This document shows, piece after piece, positions 16,803-25,441 of a DNA stretch of 64,000 bases. Each line of letters starts with the position of its first letter. The first letter of the stretch is position 1. A program made the position numbers and the translations under genes. A model generated the notes under the pieces. The model ran no database searches and was not told the origin of the DNA. It worked only from the letters and a program-made list of their open reading frames with translations. Source of the DNA: Pseudomonas sp. RIT-PI-q (GTDB lineage: Bacteria; Pseudomonadota; Gammaproteobacteria; Pseudomonadales; Pseudomonadaceae); NCBI RefSeq assembly GCF_001297125.1, contig NZ_LHPC01000039.1:1-64000 (forward strand), read 5' to 3'.

Positions 16803-16883
16803 TGAACCTGCTGGTCAGGTTTTACCAATTGTTGCGTCGAGCATCTGTAGAATGCCGTCATTGCACCTGATGAGATTTCAACT

Positions 16884-17837
16884 ATGTACGACTGGCTGAA
16901 CGCCCTGCCCAAGGCAGAACTGCACCTGCACCTGGAAGGCTCGCTGGAGCCCGAGTTGCTGTTCGCCCTGGCGGAACGCAACAAGATCGCCCTGCCGTGG
17001 AGCGACGTCGAAACCCTGCGCAAGGCGTACGCCTTCAACAACCTGCAAGAGTTTCTCGACCTGTATTACCAGGGCGCCGACGTGTTGCGCACCTCTCAGG
17101 ATTTCTACGACCTGACCTGGGCCTACCTGCTGCGTTGCAAGGCGCAGAACGTGATCCACACCGAACCGTTCTTCGACCCGCAGACCCACACCGACCGTGG
17201 CATCCCGTTCGAAGTCGTGCTTAACGGCATCGCCGCTGCGTTGAAGGATGGCGAGCAGCAACTGGGCATCACCAGCGGTTTGATCCTGAGCTTCCTGCGC
17301 CACTTGAGCGAAGAAGAGGCGGAGAAAACCCTCGACCAGGCGCTGCCATTCCGTGATGCGTTTGTGGCTGTCGGTCTGGACAGTTCCGAGATGGGTCACC
17401 CACCAAGCAAGTTCCAGCGTGTGTTTGATCGTGCCCGTCACGAAGGCTTCCTGACCGTCGCCCATGCCGGTGAAGAAGGCCCGCCCGAGTACATCTGGGA
17501 AGCCCTCGACCTGCTGAAAATCCAGCGCATTGACCATGGCGTGCGCGCCATCGAAGACGAGCGTTTGATGCAGCGGATCATCGACGAGCAGATCCCGCTG
17601 ACCGTGTGCCCATTGTCGAACACCAAGCTTTGCGTGTTCGATCACATGTCCCAGCACAACATCCTCGACATGCTTGAACGTGGCGTGAAAGTGACGGTGA
17701 ATTCGGATGACCCGGCGTACTTCGGTGGGTACGTCACCGAGAACTTCCATGCGCTGTATACCGATCTGGGCATGACCCAGGACCAGGCCAAGCGCTTGGC
17801 GCAGAACAGCCTGGATGCGCGGTTGATCAAACCGTAA
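16884..17837 (+). CDS. Adenine deaminase of the adenosine-deaminase family
   Basis: A 317-residue zinc hydrolase. Metal and catalytic motifs are KAELHLHLEGSLE (about residues 9-21), VAHAGEEGPPEYIW (near 192), the histidine in QRIDHGVRA, and NSDDPAYFGGYV (near 273). The SDDPAYFGGY form is that of the adenine-deaminase subgroup, including the PA0148 protein reported to convert adenine to hypoxanthine, rather than true adenosine deaminase. It acts in the cytosol in purine salvage. It completes a purine set with the transporter and 8-oxoguanine deaminase. Automated annotation will often call it add. Confidence 0.87.
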   Translation: MYDWLNALPKAELHLHLEGSLEPELLFALAERNKIALPWSDVETLRKAYAFNNLQEFLDLYYQGADVLRTSQDFYDLTWAYLLRCKAQNVIHTEPFFDPQTHTDRGIPFEVVLNGIAAALKDGEQQLGITSGLILSFLRHLSEEEAEKTLDQALPFRDAFVAVGLDSSEMGHPPSKFQRVFDRARHEGFLTVAHAGEEGPPEYIWEALDLLKIQRIDHGVRAIEDERLMQRIIDEQIPLTVCPLSNTKLCVFDHMSQHNILDMLERGVKVTVNSDDPAYFGGYVTENFHALYTDLGMTQDQAKRLAQNSLDARLIKP

Positions 17838-17846
17838 GACCACCAA

Positions 17847-17937
17847 TGTAGGAGCTGGCTTGCCAGCGAATGCGGTTTCACATTCGACATCAATGTTGAA
17901 TGTGATGGCCTCTTCGCTGGCAAGCCAGCTCCTACAG
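17847..17937. repeat. REPIN: inverted REP pair (GAGCTGGCTTGCC variant)
   Basis: TGTAGGAGCTGGCTTGCCAG and its complement around ACATTCGACATCAATGTTGA. It lies between the convergent deaminase and MFS genes. Confidence 0.92.
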
Positions 17938-17949
17938 GGGGGTTGGTGA

Positions 17950-19332
17950 TCAGGCGATGGGTGTGGCCTCAGACAGTTCTTCCAGCGTCTTACCCCGCGT
18001 CTCCATCCCGAACACCCACACCACGCCCGCCGCAATCGCAAAACACATCGCGCCCAGCGCAAACACTCCGCCCTGCCCGGTCATCGGGAACACCAACCCG
18101 GTCACCAACGGCCCAAGCAACGAGCCCACGCGACCGATTGCCGAAGCGAAGCCCGAGCCCGTGGCCCGCGCCGACGTCGGGTACAACTCCGGGGTGTAGG
18201 TGTAGAGCACCGCCCACATGCCGAACAGGAAAAATTGCATCAACAGCCCCGAGGCGATCAGCAGGCTGACATTGCCGCCAAACACCGCACTCTGACCATA
18301 AAGAAACGCCATCACCCCGCCTCCCAGCAGGGTTACCACGCACACCGGTTTACGCCCCCAACGCTCGACCAGCCAGGCCGCCATCAGGAAACCGGGAATC
18401 CCGCCAAGGGAAATCAGCACGGTGTAATACACCGACTGGGTCACGGCGAAACCCGACTGTTGCAGCAGCGCACTGAGCCACGACGTCAGGCCGTAGAAAC
18501 CGAGCAAGGCAAAGAACCAGACACTCCAGATCATCATCGTCCGCTGGCGGTACAGCGGCGACCAGATCTGCTGCAACGCGGAGAAGAAGGTGCCCGGCGT
18601 ACTCGCCACGTGCGGCAGTCGAATCGGCTCTGGCAAATCCGGGCGTCCCAGCGAAATTCGGACCTTGCTTTCGATACCGAGCAACACCTTGTCCGCCGCG
18701 TCATGCCGCCCGGCCTGTTCCAGCCAACGCGGAGATTCCGGAATGAAAAAGCGGATCGCCAGGACAAACACCGCCGGCACCGCCAGGACCAGGAAGATGT
18801 CGCGCCAGCCAATCACCGGCAACAGGAAGTACGACAGCAGCCCGGCCGCGACGAAACCCAGCGGCCAGAAACCGTCCATCAACGCGATATAACGACCGCG
18901 CCCTTTGGCTGGAATCAGCTCGGACAGCATCGACTGAGCGATGGGAAACTCCATGCCCATGCCGATCCCCAAGAGGATGCGGAACAACGTCAGGGTTTCG
19001 ACGTTTTGCGCCGTGGAACACAGGTAGCTGGCGATGCCCCACAATACGATGCTCCACTGGAACACTGGTTTGCGTCCAAAGCGGTCGGCCAGCATGCCGG
19101 ACAATGACGCCCCCACCACCATGCCGAAAAAACTCGAACTGGCCAGCAACCCGGCCTGCGCCGTACTGAGGCCGAATTCGGTTTTAATCGAGCCGAGCAG
19201 GAACGTCATCATCGCCAGGTCCATGGAGTCGAAGAAAAACGCCAGGGCAATGATGATGAAAATAATCCGGTGATAACCGCTGATGGGCAGCCGTTCCAAT
19301 CGTTCTGCCGCGCTGAAGCCTCGTGTTTCCAT
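17950..19332 (-). CDS. MFS transporter, aromatic acid/sugar-porter-like
   Basis: A 460-residue twelve-helix major facilitator. Motif A is ADRFGRKPVFQ in the loop after helix 2, with FIPESPRWLEQAGR in the central region and VERWGRKPVCV in the second half. These are shared by the SP/AAHS groups importing small organic acids, niacin-like compounds or sugars. The chosen ATG at 19332 lies 7 bases from a GGGGGGA ribosome site; a TTG five codons earlier overlaps it. An ArsR-type regulator gene sits 129 bases upstream on the same strand and may control it. The substrate cannot be told from sequence. Confidence 0.87.
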   Translation of the reverse strand: METRGFSAAERLERLPISGYHRIIFIIIALAFFFDSMDLAMMTFLLGSIKTEFGLSTAQAGLLASSSFFGMVVGASLSGMLADRFGRKPVFQWSIVLWGIASYLCSTAQNVETLTLFRILLGIGMGMEFPIAQSMLSELIPAKGRGRYIALMDGFWPLGFVAAGLLSYFLLPVIGWRDIFLVLAVPAVFVLAIRFFIPESPRWLEQAGRHDAADKVLLGIESKVRISLGRPDLPEPIRLPHVASTPGTFFSALQQIWSPLYRQRTMMIWSVWFFALLGFYGLTSWLSALLQQSGFAVTQSVYYTVLISLGGIPGFLMAAWLVERWGRKPVCVVTLLGGGVMAFLYGQSAVFGGNVSLLIASGLLMQFFLFGMWAVLYTYTPELYPTSARATGSGFASAIGRVGSLLGPLVTGLVFPMTGQGGVFALGAMCFAIAAGVVWVFGMETRGKTLEELSEATPIA

Positions 19333-19461
19333 GCCACATCCCCCCAATCCGAAAGTCCCTGGATCGAGTGTGCGCGATAGCCGCCACGGGCTGTTGCTGG
19401 ATGCGACCTGGCCACAACCCTGAACGACGCCCGAGCGCTCGGACGTCGATCTTGAAGGTGT

Positions 19462-20196
19462 CTACAACGCCATTTCCAGCTCGTTTTCCTTGGCAAAACG
19501 ATTAATTTCACGCTGCCCCGCAGCGGAGGTCTGCAAGGCACGCGAATCGTTGGGCAGGCTCAACCAGCCGGACTGCATGAACAACTGCAGCAACGCCGCC
19601 CCCAGTGAGCCGCCCATGTGCGGGCGTCTTTCGCTCCAGTCAGGGCACGCGCAGGCGACCTTGCCGTTGCGATGAGCCAGCGCCTGGATGTACACACCGC
19701 GTGCCGCCAGTTGCGTAGCGCCCTTGTGCGTGATCGTGACCCGCTGATCGAACTGCTCGATCCAGCCCGCATCCAGCAGACGCTGGTAGAGATCGGCGGC
19801 CAGGGTGCCGCCCAAATGATCGTCACAGAGCCTGGCGCGCAACAATGACGAAGGCGCCGCCGGAGGTTTGGCACTGGGTGCCGTGCGATTGAAAATGTCC
19901 GGGAGTTGCCGTGGCGTACTGGCCAGGGTGGCGCTGGCCAGTGCCTCTATTGCGGCGCCGACTTCGGGCGCGGCCAGTCGAAAAAACCGTTTGCGCCCGC
20001 GCGCCTCGACTTTCAACAGACCTCCCGCGGACAAACGCCCCAAGTGTGCACTGGCCGAAGAAGGTGACAGGCCGGCCAACAATGCCAGCTCTTCGGTTTG
20101 TCGCGCCGAGCCGTCCATCAAGGCCCACATCATTGCGCTGCGCTTTGGGTCAGCCAGCAACGTGGCGACCTGACTGATGCAAGGTGCATGTTCCAT
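19462..20196 (-). CDS. ArsR-family winged-helix regulator
   Basis: A 244-residue protein with an N-terminal ArsR-like winged helix (about 8-85: DPKRSAMMWALMDGSARQTE, then SPSSASAHLGRLSAGGLL, and VEARGRKRFFRLA). The long C-terminal region ends in a cysteine/tryptophan segment (CACPDWSERRPHMGG) and an FMQSGWL helix. The metal-binding CxC signature of ArsR/SmtB sensors is not at the recognition helix, so a small-molecule ligand is more likely. AGGGAG precedes the ATG at 20196. The neighbouring MFS gene is the natural target (inference). Confidence 0.82.
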   Translation of the reverse strand: MEHAPCISQVATLLADPKRSAMMWALMDGSARQTEELALLAGLSPSSASAHLGRLSAGGLLKVEARGRKRFFRLAAPEVGAAIEALASATLASTPRQLPDIFNRTAPSAKPPAAPSSLLRARLCDDHLGGTLAADLYQRLLDAGWIEQFDQRVTITHKGATQLAARGVYIQALAHRNGKVACACPDWSERRPHMGGSLGAALLQLFMQSGWLSLPNDSRALQTSAAGQREINRFAKENELEMAL

Positions 20197-20474
20197 GTAT
20201 TCACTCCCTGTTGAATCGTTTCGTCTACTGCTCAGAGACATCTTGACCAGTAATGTGTCGTCGGCCAAGACGTGCAATCCGCCATAAGCCTGGGCAAAGC
20301 CTCTCACTCACACAGGCCATTGCTTCGCAGCTGTGGCGAAGGTCCAGGGTTGCAAGATCGACGGTGCGTACATGAGGCGGGCGCTAGTATAAGCGGGTTA
20401 ACCGCCGGTTCTTGCCCACGGGAAAACCATTGCTGCTGATAGTTCCTGAGTGAAATTTCGCTTTTTACCTGCGA

Positions 20475-21404
20475 CTAATGATCGATACCCGATAACGGCG
20501 GAAATTGACTGCTTAAACGAGCGCATCGGCTGGCAAGCATTTCCCGCAACAGGTTCACCGGCTTACTCAATTGTGCGCGATGGGCGCACAACAAATTCAG
20601 CGGTGCGCGCTCACACAGCAACTCCGGCATCAGCACTTTCAAGCGACCGGCCAGTACATCGGCGGCGACATCGAGCCAGGATTTGTAGGCGATCCCTGCA
20701 CCCGCCACCGCCCACAGACGCACCACATCGGCATCGTCACTGAAACGATCACCGCTGACCGTCAGGCTGACCTCGCGCTTGCCGTCGTGGAAACTCCAGT
20801 GATCGTGGACGCGGCTGCCAAGCATGAACAGCAGGCAATTATGCTGGGCCAGTTGCTCCAGTTGCCGCGGCTCGCCCTGCCGGGCCAGGTATTCGGGTGA
20901 TGCGCAGAGCACGCGACGGTTGTGCGGGGCGATGGGCAACGCCACCAGGCTTGAGTCTTCCGGCTCGCCGTAACGCAGGGCAATGTCCACCGGCTGGCGG
21001 AACAGATCGGCGATACGGTCGCCGAGTAGCAAGCGCACGGTGAGTTTCGGATGCTCACGCTGAAACTCGTCCAGCCACGGCAACAGCAGGTTGCGCCCGA
21101 AGTCCGAAGGCGCCGACAGCTGCAAAACCCCGCTGACCTGGTCCTGGCCGCTGGCCAACAACCGTCGGCCCTCATCGAGGTTGCTCAGGGCCGCCCGGGC
21201 GTACTCGAGAAATCCCTCGCCTTCGGCGGTGAGGCGCAGGCTGCGGGTCGAACGGGCGAGCAAGCGGGCGCCAAGTTGCTGGTCGATACGCTTCAACGCC
21301 GCACTGGCCCCCGCCGGCGACATGTCCATGCCACGCGCTGCCGCCGACAGGCTGCCCAGGTCCGCCGCCCGGACAAACAACTGCAAATCATCGAAACGAA
21401 GCAT
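20475..21404 (-). CDS. LysR-family regulator
   Basis: A 309-residue LysR protein of the CrgA/PA-type subgroup. The helix-turn-helix (about 1-60: LRFDDLQLFVRAADLGSLSA, GMDMSPAGASAALKRID) is followed by the effector domain beginning near 90. It is divergent from the quinol monooxygenase/alcohol dehydrogenase pair across a 117-base gap, so those two genes are its most likely targets. The 278 bases between it and the ArsR gene hold no evident gene. Confidence 0.87.
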   Translation of the reverse strand: MLRFDDLQLFVRAADLGSLSAAARGMDMSPAGASAALKRIDQQLGARLLARSTRSLRLTAEGEGFLEYARAALSNLDEGRRLLASGQDQVSGVLQLSAPSDFGRNLLLPWLDEFQREHPKLTVRLLLGDRIADLFRQPVDIALRYGEPEDSSLVALPIAPHNRRVLCASPEYLARQGEPRQLEQLAQHNCLLFMLGSRVHDHWSFHDGKREVSLTVSGDRFSDDADVVRLWAVAGAGIAYKSWLDVAADVLAGRLKVLMPELLCERAPLNLLCAHRAQLSKPVNLLREMLASRCARLSSQFPPLSGIDH

Positions 21405-21521
21405 CTTCGGCCCTGATTATCAAAAAAATATTGAAAGAGACTGCTCTTTTAGCGGGTTTTATCTTGCGAAGAAATAACCAATCATCTGCTCCATCGAAAT
21501 CACCCGTTCCCGGAGTCGACC

Positions 21522-21815
21522 ATGTCCCAGCCGTTTACCGCTATTGCCACCCTCATCGCCAAAGACGGCCAGCAAGATGCCCTCGAACAACACCTGCGAG
21601 CGCTGCTGGAACCGACCCGCGCCGAAGCCGGTTGCGGTCAATACGACCTGCATCAGGACCTCGCCAACCCTCTGGCCTTCTACATGATCGAAAAGTGGAG
21701 CAGCGACGAAGCCCTGCAAGCCCATGACGCCAGCGCACATATCCAGAACTTTCGCGCCAAGGCCGGGGACTTTCTCGAACACTTCGATCTCAAGCGCCTG
21801 CGTACCGTGGCCTGA
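21522..21815 (+). CDS. Putative quinol monooxygenase (ABM domain)
   Basis: A 97-residue single-domain protein of the antibiotic biosynthesis monooxygenase fold, like YgiN. Typical features are the N-terminal ATLIAKDGQQDALEQHLRAL strand-helix, EAGCGQYDLHQDLANP in the centre, and FYMIEKWSSDEALQAHDAS with the family histidine. Members are small dimers oxidising quinols or related compounds without bound cofactor. It is 32 bases ahead of a zinc-type alcohol dehydrogenase gene, suggesting a shared detoxification role. Confidence 0.88.
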   Translation: MSQPFTAIATLIAKDGQQDALEQHLRALLEPTRAEAGCGQYDLHQDLANPLAFYMIEKWSSDEALQAHDASAHIQNFRAKAGDFLEHFDLKRLRTVA

Positions 21816-21847
21816 TCCTTCCTTTATTACTTTTTCGGAGTTCCCTT

Positions 21848-22861
21848 ATGAAAGCCATTGCCTACTACGCCTCCCTGCCGATCAGCGACGAGAAATCCCT
21901 GCAAGACATCGAACTGCCAGAACCGGTGGCCGGTCCGCGTGACCTGCTGGTCGAAGTCAAAGCCATTTCGGTGAACCCGGTGGACACCAAGGTTCGCCAG
22001 AACGTCCAGCCCGAAGGGGGCGCGGCGAAAGTGCTGGGCTGGGACGTGGCCGGGGTGGTCAAGTCGGTCGGCAGTGAGGTGACGCTGTTCAAGGCCGGCG
22101 ACAAAGTGTTCTACGCCGGCTCCATCGCCCGCGCCGGCGGCAACAGCGAACTGCACGTGGTGGATGAGCGGATCGTCGGCCATATGCCGAAAACCCTCGG
22201 TTTTGCCGAAGCCGCTGCGCTGCCGTTGACGGCCATCACTGCGTGGGAACTGCTCTTCGAACGCCTGCAAGTGCGCGAAGGCAACACCGATGAAGGCCAG
22301 AGCCTGCTGATTGTCGGCGCGGCCGGCGGTGTCGGCTCGATCCTCACGCAACTGGCCCACCAGCTCACCGGGCTGAAAGTCATCGGCACCGCGTCCCGCC
22401 CACAAACCCAGAGCTGGGTGCGTGAACTGGGTGCCGACCTGGTGATCGATCACAGCCAGCCGTTGAGCGAAGCGTTGAAACGCGCCGGCCTCGATCAGGT
22501 AACCCACGTTGCCAGCCTGACCCAGACTGATCATCACCTGGACCAATTGGTCGAGGCGTTGGCGCCACAAGGCAAGCTGGCCTTGATCGATGATCCGAAG
22601 GCGCTGGACGTGACCAAGCTCAAGCGCAAGAGCCTGTCGCTGCACTGGGAGTTCATGTACACCCGCTCGCTGTTCGAAACCGCCGACATGATCGAGCAAC
22701 ACAAATTGCTTAACCGCGTGGCCGGGCTGATCGATGCCGGGACGTTGAAAACCACGGTGGGCGAGCACTTCGGGACCATCAACGCGGCTAACCTGCGGCG
22801 TGCTCATGAGCTGCTGGAAAGCGGAAAGTCCAAAGGCAAGATCGTGCTTGAAGGGTTCTGA
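21848..22861 (+). CDS. Zinc-binding alcohol dehydrogenase family protein (quinone-reductase-like)
   Basis: A 337-residue medium-chain dehydrogenase/reductase. The GroES-like N-terminal half carries VEVKAISVNPVDTKVR and GWDVAGVV; the Rossmann half has VGAAGGVGSILTQLAHQ near 155. Catalytic zinc cysteines of classical alcohol dehydrogenases are not apparent, so a role as NADPH:quinone or enoyl reductase is more likely than alcohol oxidation. It follows the monooxygenase gene, and the LysR gene is divergent. CGGAG precedes the ATG. Confidence 0.88.
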   Translation: MKAIAYYASLPISDEKSLQDIELPEPVAGPRDLLVEVKAISVNPVDTKVRQNVQPEGGAAKVLGWDVAGVVKSVGSEVTLFKAGDKVFYAGSIARAGGNSELHVVDERIVGHMPKTLGFAEAAALPLTAITAWELLFERLQVREGNTDEGQSLLIVGAAGGVGSILTQLAHQLTGLKVIGTASRPQTQSWVRELGADLVIDHSQPLSEALKRAGLDQVTHVASLTQTDHHLDQLVEALAPQGKLALIDDPKALDVTKLKRKSLSLHWEFMYTRSLFETADMIEQHKLLNRVAGLIDAGTLKTTVGEHFGTINAANLRRAHELLESGKSKGKIVLEGF

Positions 22862-22875
22862 AATAGATTGAAACA

Positions 22876-22897
22876 GTGTCGTCCGCCCGGACGACAC
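22876..22897. terminator. Perfect 10-bp hairpin after the dehydrogenase gene
   Basis: GTGTCGTCCG and CGGACGACAC are separated by two C. It follows the stop by 15 bases but has no T-tract, so it may be an mRNA-stabilising hairpin rather than a strict terminator. Confidence 0.55.
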
Positions 22898-23009
22898 CGT
22901 CAGTCCGAGAGTTGACCGTTGTCACAATGGTGATCGTATTCGGGGTCTACAATCGAAACTCCGCGGCACCATCTTTACAGAACATCTTTTACGAGAGGAG
23001 AGCTCAGCA

Positions 23010-23180
23010 ATGAAGATCCTGATAAAAGAAGTGGCAACATCCTGCTGGCAGGTCCGCCTGGACCAACACGCCGTGACGTTCCGTAGCGAAGCCGAAGCGC
23101 GTGCCTTCACCCGCACCCTTGAAGCGCGCCTGCAAGCCCCTCATCAAATTCCCGTCCAGCAGCAGCGCGCTGCTGGCTGA
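23010..23180 (+). CDS. Small conserved-looking hypothetical protein, 56 residues
   Basis: A 56-codon frame begins MKILIKEVATSCWQVRLDQH 9 bases after AGAGGAG, an unusually good ribosome site. It ends in a short glutamine-rich tail. The pattern of beta-strand (residues 1-17), strand (HAVTFRSE) and helix (AEARAFTRTLEARL) resembles small DUF2188-like or hypothetical single-domain proteins. Nothing identifies a function. It is convergent with the drug-efflux gene, 8 bases from its stop. A TTGACC at 22912 may belong to its promoter. Confidence 0.7.
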   Translation: MKILIKEVATSCWQVRLDQHAVTFRSEAEARAFTRTLEARLQAPHQIPVQQQRAAG

Positions 23181-23188
23181 GGCCATCC

Positions 23189-24385
23189 TCAGACCTGGGC
23201 TTGTGCCAGTGCCCGGGCATTTTGCAAACGCCGGGTGAGCATCGCGACGCTCACCACCAGAATTCCGCACAGGCTGATGACCATGGCCATCGGCACGGCG
23301 CTGCCATCGTGTAAAACCCCCACCAGCGCCGCAGCCCCGGCCGCGACGCTGAATTGCAGGCAACCGAGCATCGCCGACGCGCTGCCGGCCCGGGCGCCCT
23401 GCCCGTTCATCGCGCAGGCCGAGGCGTTGGGGAGAATGCAACCCAGGCTGGCGATGCAGACAAACAGCGGAATCAGCAACGGCCATAGCTGCTCGGTGTG
23501 CAATGCACTGACCGCGAGCAGCGCCAGGCCGCCACCGACGTAAATCCATACCGTGCGCGCCAACAAAAACGCCGGGCCACGCTTGGCCAGCAGTCGCGCG
23601 TTGACTTGCGCCACCAGAATGAACCCCGCCGCGTTGGTGCCGAACAGCCAGCCGAAATGCTCGGCCGGTACGCCGTACAGCTTGATGAAGACGAACGGTG
23701 AACCGGCGATGTAGGCAAACATCCCGGCGATGGCGATGCCGCCGGTCAAGGCGTGGCCGAGGTAGATCGGGTCCGACAGCAAGCGACCGTACTGACGCAG
23801 CGCCCCCGACAAGGGTTGACGCGGCACATGGGCCGGCAGACTCTCCGGCAGCCCGAACGCCACAGCCAACCCGGCCGCCGCACTGAAACCGGTCAGTACG
23901 AGAAAGATCGACTGCCAGCCCGTGGTGTTGACCAACAGTCCGCCGAGCATGGGGGCCAGAATCGGCGCCAGCCCCATCACCAGCATCAATTGCGAGAAGA
24001 CCTTCGCCGAACCCACCGCATCGCATTTATCGCTGACCACCGCCCGCGAGATCACCATCCCCGCGCAACCACCCAGGGCCTGAACGAAACGCGCGCCGAT
24101 CAGCCATTCCAGATTCGGCGCAAAGGCGCAGGCCACGGACGCAACGGTGAATAAACCGACGCCGGTCAGCAAGGGAATGCGTCGCCCGAAACGATCCGCC
24201 ACCGGGCCGTAAGCCAGCTGACCAAGGGACAACCCGAGGAAATACGCCGCCAGGGTCAACTGGACGTGTTTTTCATCGGTGCCGAACGCGAGCGCCATCG
24301 CCGGGAACGCTGGCAGATAGAAATCGATCGCCAGCGGACCGAAAGCGCTCAAGGCGCCAAGAATCAGAATGGTACGGAAGTTCAT
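23189..24385 (-). CDS. Bcr/CflA-type multidrug MFS efflux transporter
   Basis: A 398-residue twelve-helix drug:proton antiporter of the DHA1 group. The Bcr/CflA marks are LGALSAFGPLAIDFYLPAFP at the N-terminus, GPVADRFGRRIPLL as motif A, and ALGGCAGMVISRAVVSD as the helix-5 motif C region. Relatives export bicyclomycin, chloramphenicol or sulfonamides, and some export amino acids. It stands alone; the plus-strand neighbour upstream is the small unknown gene, converging on it. Confidence 0.9.
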   Translation of the reverse strand: MNFRTILILGALSAFGPLAIDFYLPAFPAMALAFGTDEKHVQLTLAAYFLGLSLGQLAYGPVADRFGRRIPLLTGVGLFTVASVACAFAPNLEWLIGARFVQALGGCAGMVISRAVVSDKCDAVGSAKVFSQLMLVMGLAPILAPMLGGLLVNTTGWQSIFLVLTGFSAAAGLAVAFGLPESLPAHVPRQPLSGALRQYGRLLSDPIYLGHALTGGIAIAGMFAYIAGSPFVFIKLYGVPAEHFGWLFGTNAAGFILVAQVNARLLAKRGPAFLLARTVWIYVGGGLALLAVSALHTEQLWPLLIPLFVCIASLGCILPNASACAMNGQGARAGSASAMLGCLQFSVAAGAAALVGVLHDGSAVPMAMVISLCGILVVSVAMLTRRLQNARALAQAQV

Positions 24386-24496
24386 CGGGCATCCCGTTGG
24401 ACAAAGGTCGGCAGCCCGACAGTCTAGCCGCGCATCGACGCCTTGAACATTCCGATAGGTCGCTAACTAATAAAAAACCCCGGCAAACCACCGAAC

Positions 24497-24589
24497 CTGT
24501 AGGAGCCGAGCTTGCTCGCGAAGGCGGCGCAACATTCAACATCGCATTGACTGTTCCACCGCCTTCGCGAGCAAGCCCGGCTCCTACAG
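24497..24589. repeat. REPIN: inverted REP pair
   Basis: CTGTAGGAGCCGAGCTTGCT and its near complement enclose CAACATTCAACATCGCATTG. This loop closely matches that of the copy at 4201-4294, so the whole unit appears to have been copied. Confidence 0.93.
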
Positions 24590-24597
24590 AAATCGGC

Positions 24598-24795
24598 TCA
24601 GGCGACTTTGGCGGCGTAGCCTTCTTCGGTGATCGCGGCGATTACCTGCTCAGTGGTCAGCGCACTCTCGACACCGACTTCTTTTGCAGCCAGATCGACC
24701 CGCACACTGGCGGCCGGGTCCTTGGCTTGCAGCGCCTGAGTGATGGCTTTGACGCAGTGACCGCAGGACATGCCTTCAACGTTGAACACTTGCAT
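24598..24795 (-). CDS. copZ: Copper chaperone CopZ (HMA domain)
   Basis: A 65-residue heavy-metal-associated domain protein with the metal-binding loop VEGMSCGHCVKAITQAL (cysteines at about 11 and 14), the conserved DLAAKEVGVES strand and the C-terminal EEGYAAKVA. It carries Cu(I) in the cytosol and hands it to CopA or to the regulator. It is preceded at 24834-24855 by a CueR-type promoter reading toward it. The ATG at 24795 gives the normal CopZ length. Confidence 0.93.
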   Translation of the reverse strand: MQVFNVEGMSCGHCVKAITQALQAKDPAASVRVDLAAKEVGVESALTTEQVIAAITEEGYAAKVA

Positions 24796-24833
24796 GGGAT
24801 GACTCCTTGAGTGAGGTTGCCTGCAGTCTCGAG

Positions 24834-24855
24834 CTTGCCACCATGGCAAGGTCAA
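24834..24855 (-). promoter_or_regulatory. CueR-type promoter of copZ
   Basis: The dyad CTTGCCA-CCA-TGGCAAG (24834-24850) abuts, on the minus strand, TTGACC as -35, with a roughly 19-base gap to GAGACT. Dyad between widely spaced -35 and -10 is the mark of CueR control, which fits with cueR at 27892. Confidence 0.82.
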
Positions 24856-24942
24856 GTTCTGCCGCAAACTGCCGGGCTGGCAATCGTCGTCGCGCTCGGC
24901 CAAGCTGCGTCCATCAATGACTCGACCTCAGGAGATTCAGCC

Positions 24943-25326
24943 ATGCGCTGGTCAGCTCTCAGCCTGTTTGGCTTCCTCAGCCTTTTCGCCGCCGTGCCCT
25001 CGGTCAACGCCGCCGGGGAGGACTATGGCGTGCTGATCATTTCCCGCGAGCGCCTGGAAGTGTCGACCAACTGCGAGATCGGTGTGTACATCCAGGATCA
25101 GTTGTCGGCGCGGTTGTTCCAGGAACAGAGCGCGTCGTTCAACCTGCCGCCGGGTAATGTGTCGCTGCGCTTGAAGCTGCTGCCGGGTCAGGCGCCGGGT
25201 TGCAATCCGGGCATGCTTGCACCGGGTTCGCAGAACATCCTGCTCAAGGCCGGGGATGTGCTGAAGTTCCGGATTGCGATGACGCAAGAAGGGATGTACC
25301 TCAAGCCTGCCGCCCTGGAATATTGA
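24943..25326 (+). CDS. Unknown periplasmic protein of the copper locus
   Basis: A 127-residue protein with a Sec signal peptide (MRWSALSLFGFLSLFAAVPS, cleavage near VNA-AGE). The mature part, about 104 residues, has two cysteines (STNCEIG and APGCNPG) that could form a disulfide, and an all-beta look with LPPGNVSLRLKLLPGQ. No methionine- or histidine-rich copper site is apparent. It is divergent from copZ and upstream of copA. I recall an unknown gene at the same place in P. putida, so the linkage may be conserved. AGGAG precedes the ATG. I do not recognise the family. Confidence 0.75.
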   Translation: MRWSALSLFGFLSLFAAVPSVNAAGEDYGVLIISRERLEVSTNCEIGVYIQDQLSARLFQEQSASFNLPPGNVSLRLKLLPGQAPGCNPGMLAPGSQNILLKAGDVLKFRIAMTQEGMYLKPAALEY

Positions 25327-25333
25327 GCCGGTA

Positions 25334-25427
25334 AAAAGATCGCAGCCTCGTTGCACTCGACAGCTCCTACAGGGGATACGAAACCTTGTAGGAGCTGTCG
25401 AGTGCAACGAGGCTGCGATCTTTTGAT
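25334..25427. repeat. Family-B palindrome, near-perfect
   Basis: AAAGATCGCAGCCTCGTTGC... and its complement meet around GGGATACGAAACC. Same sequence family as 49520-49659. It lies between the unknown periplasmic gene and the copA promoter. Confidence 0.9.
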
Positions 25428-25441
25428 CTGAATCATGGCGC

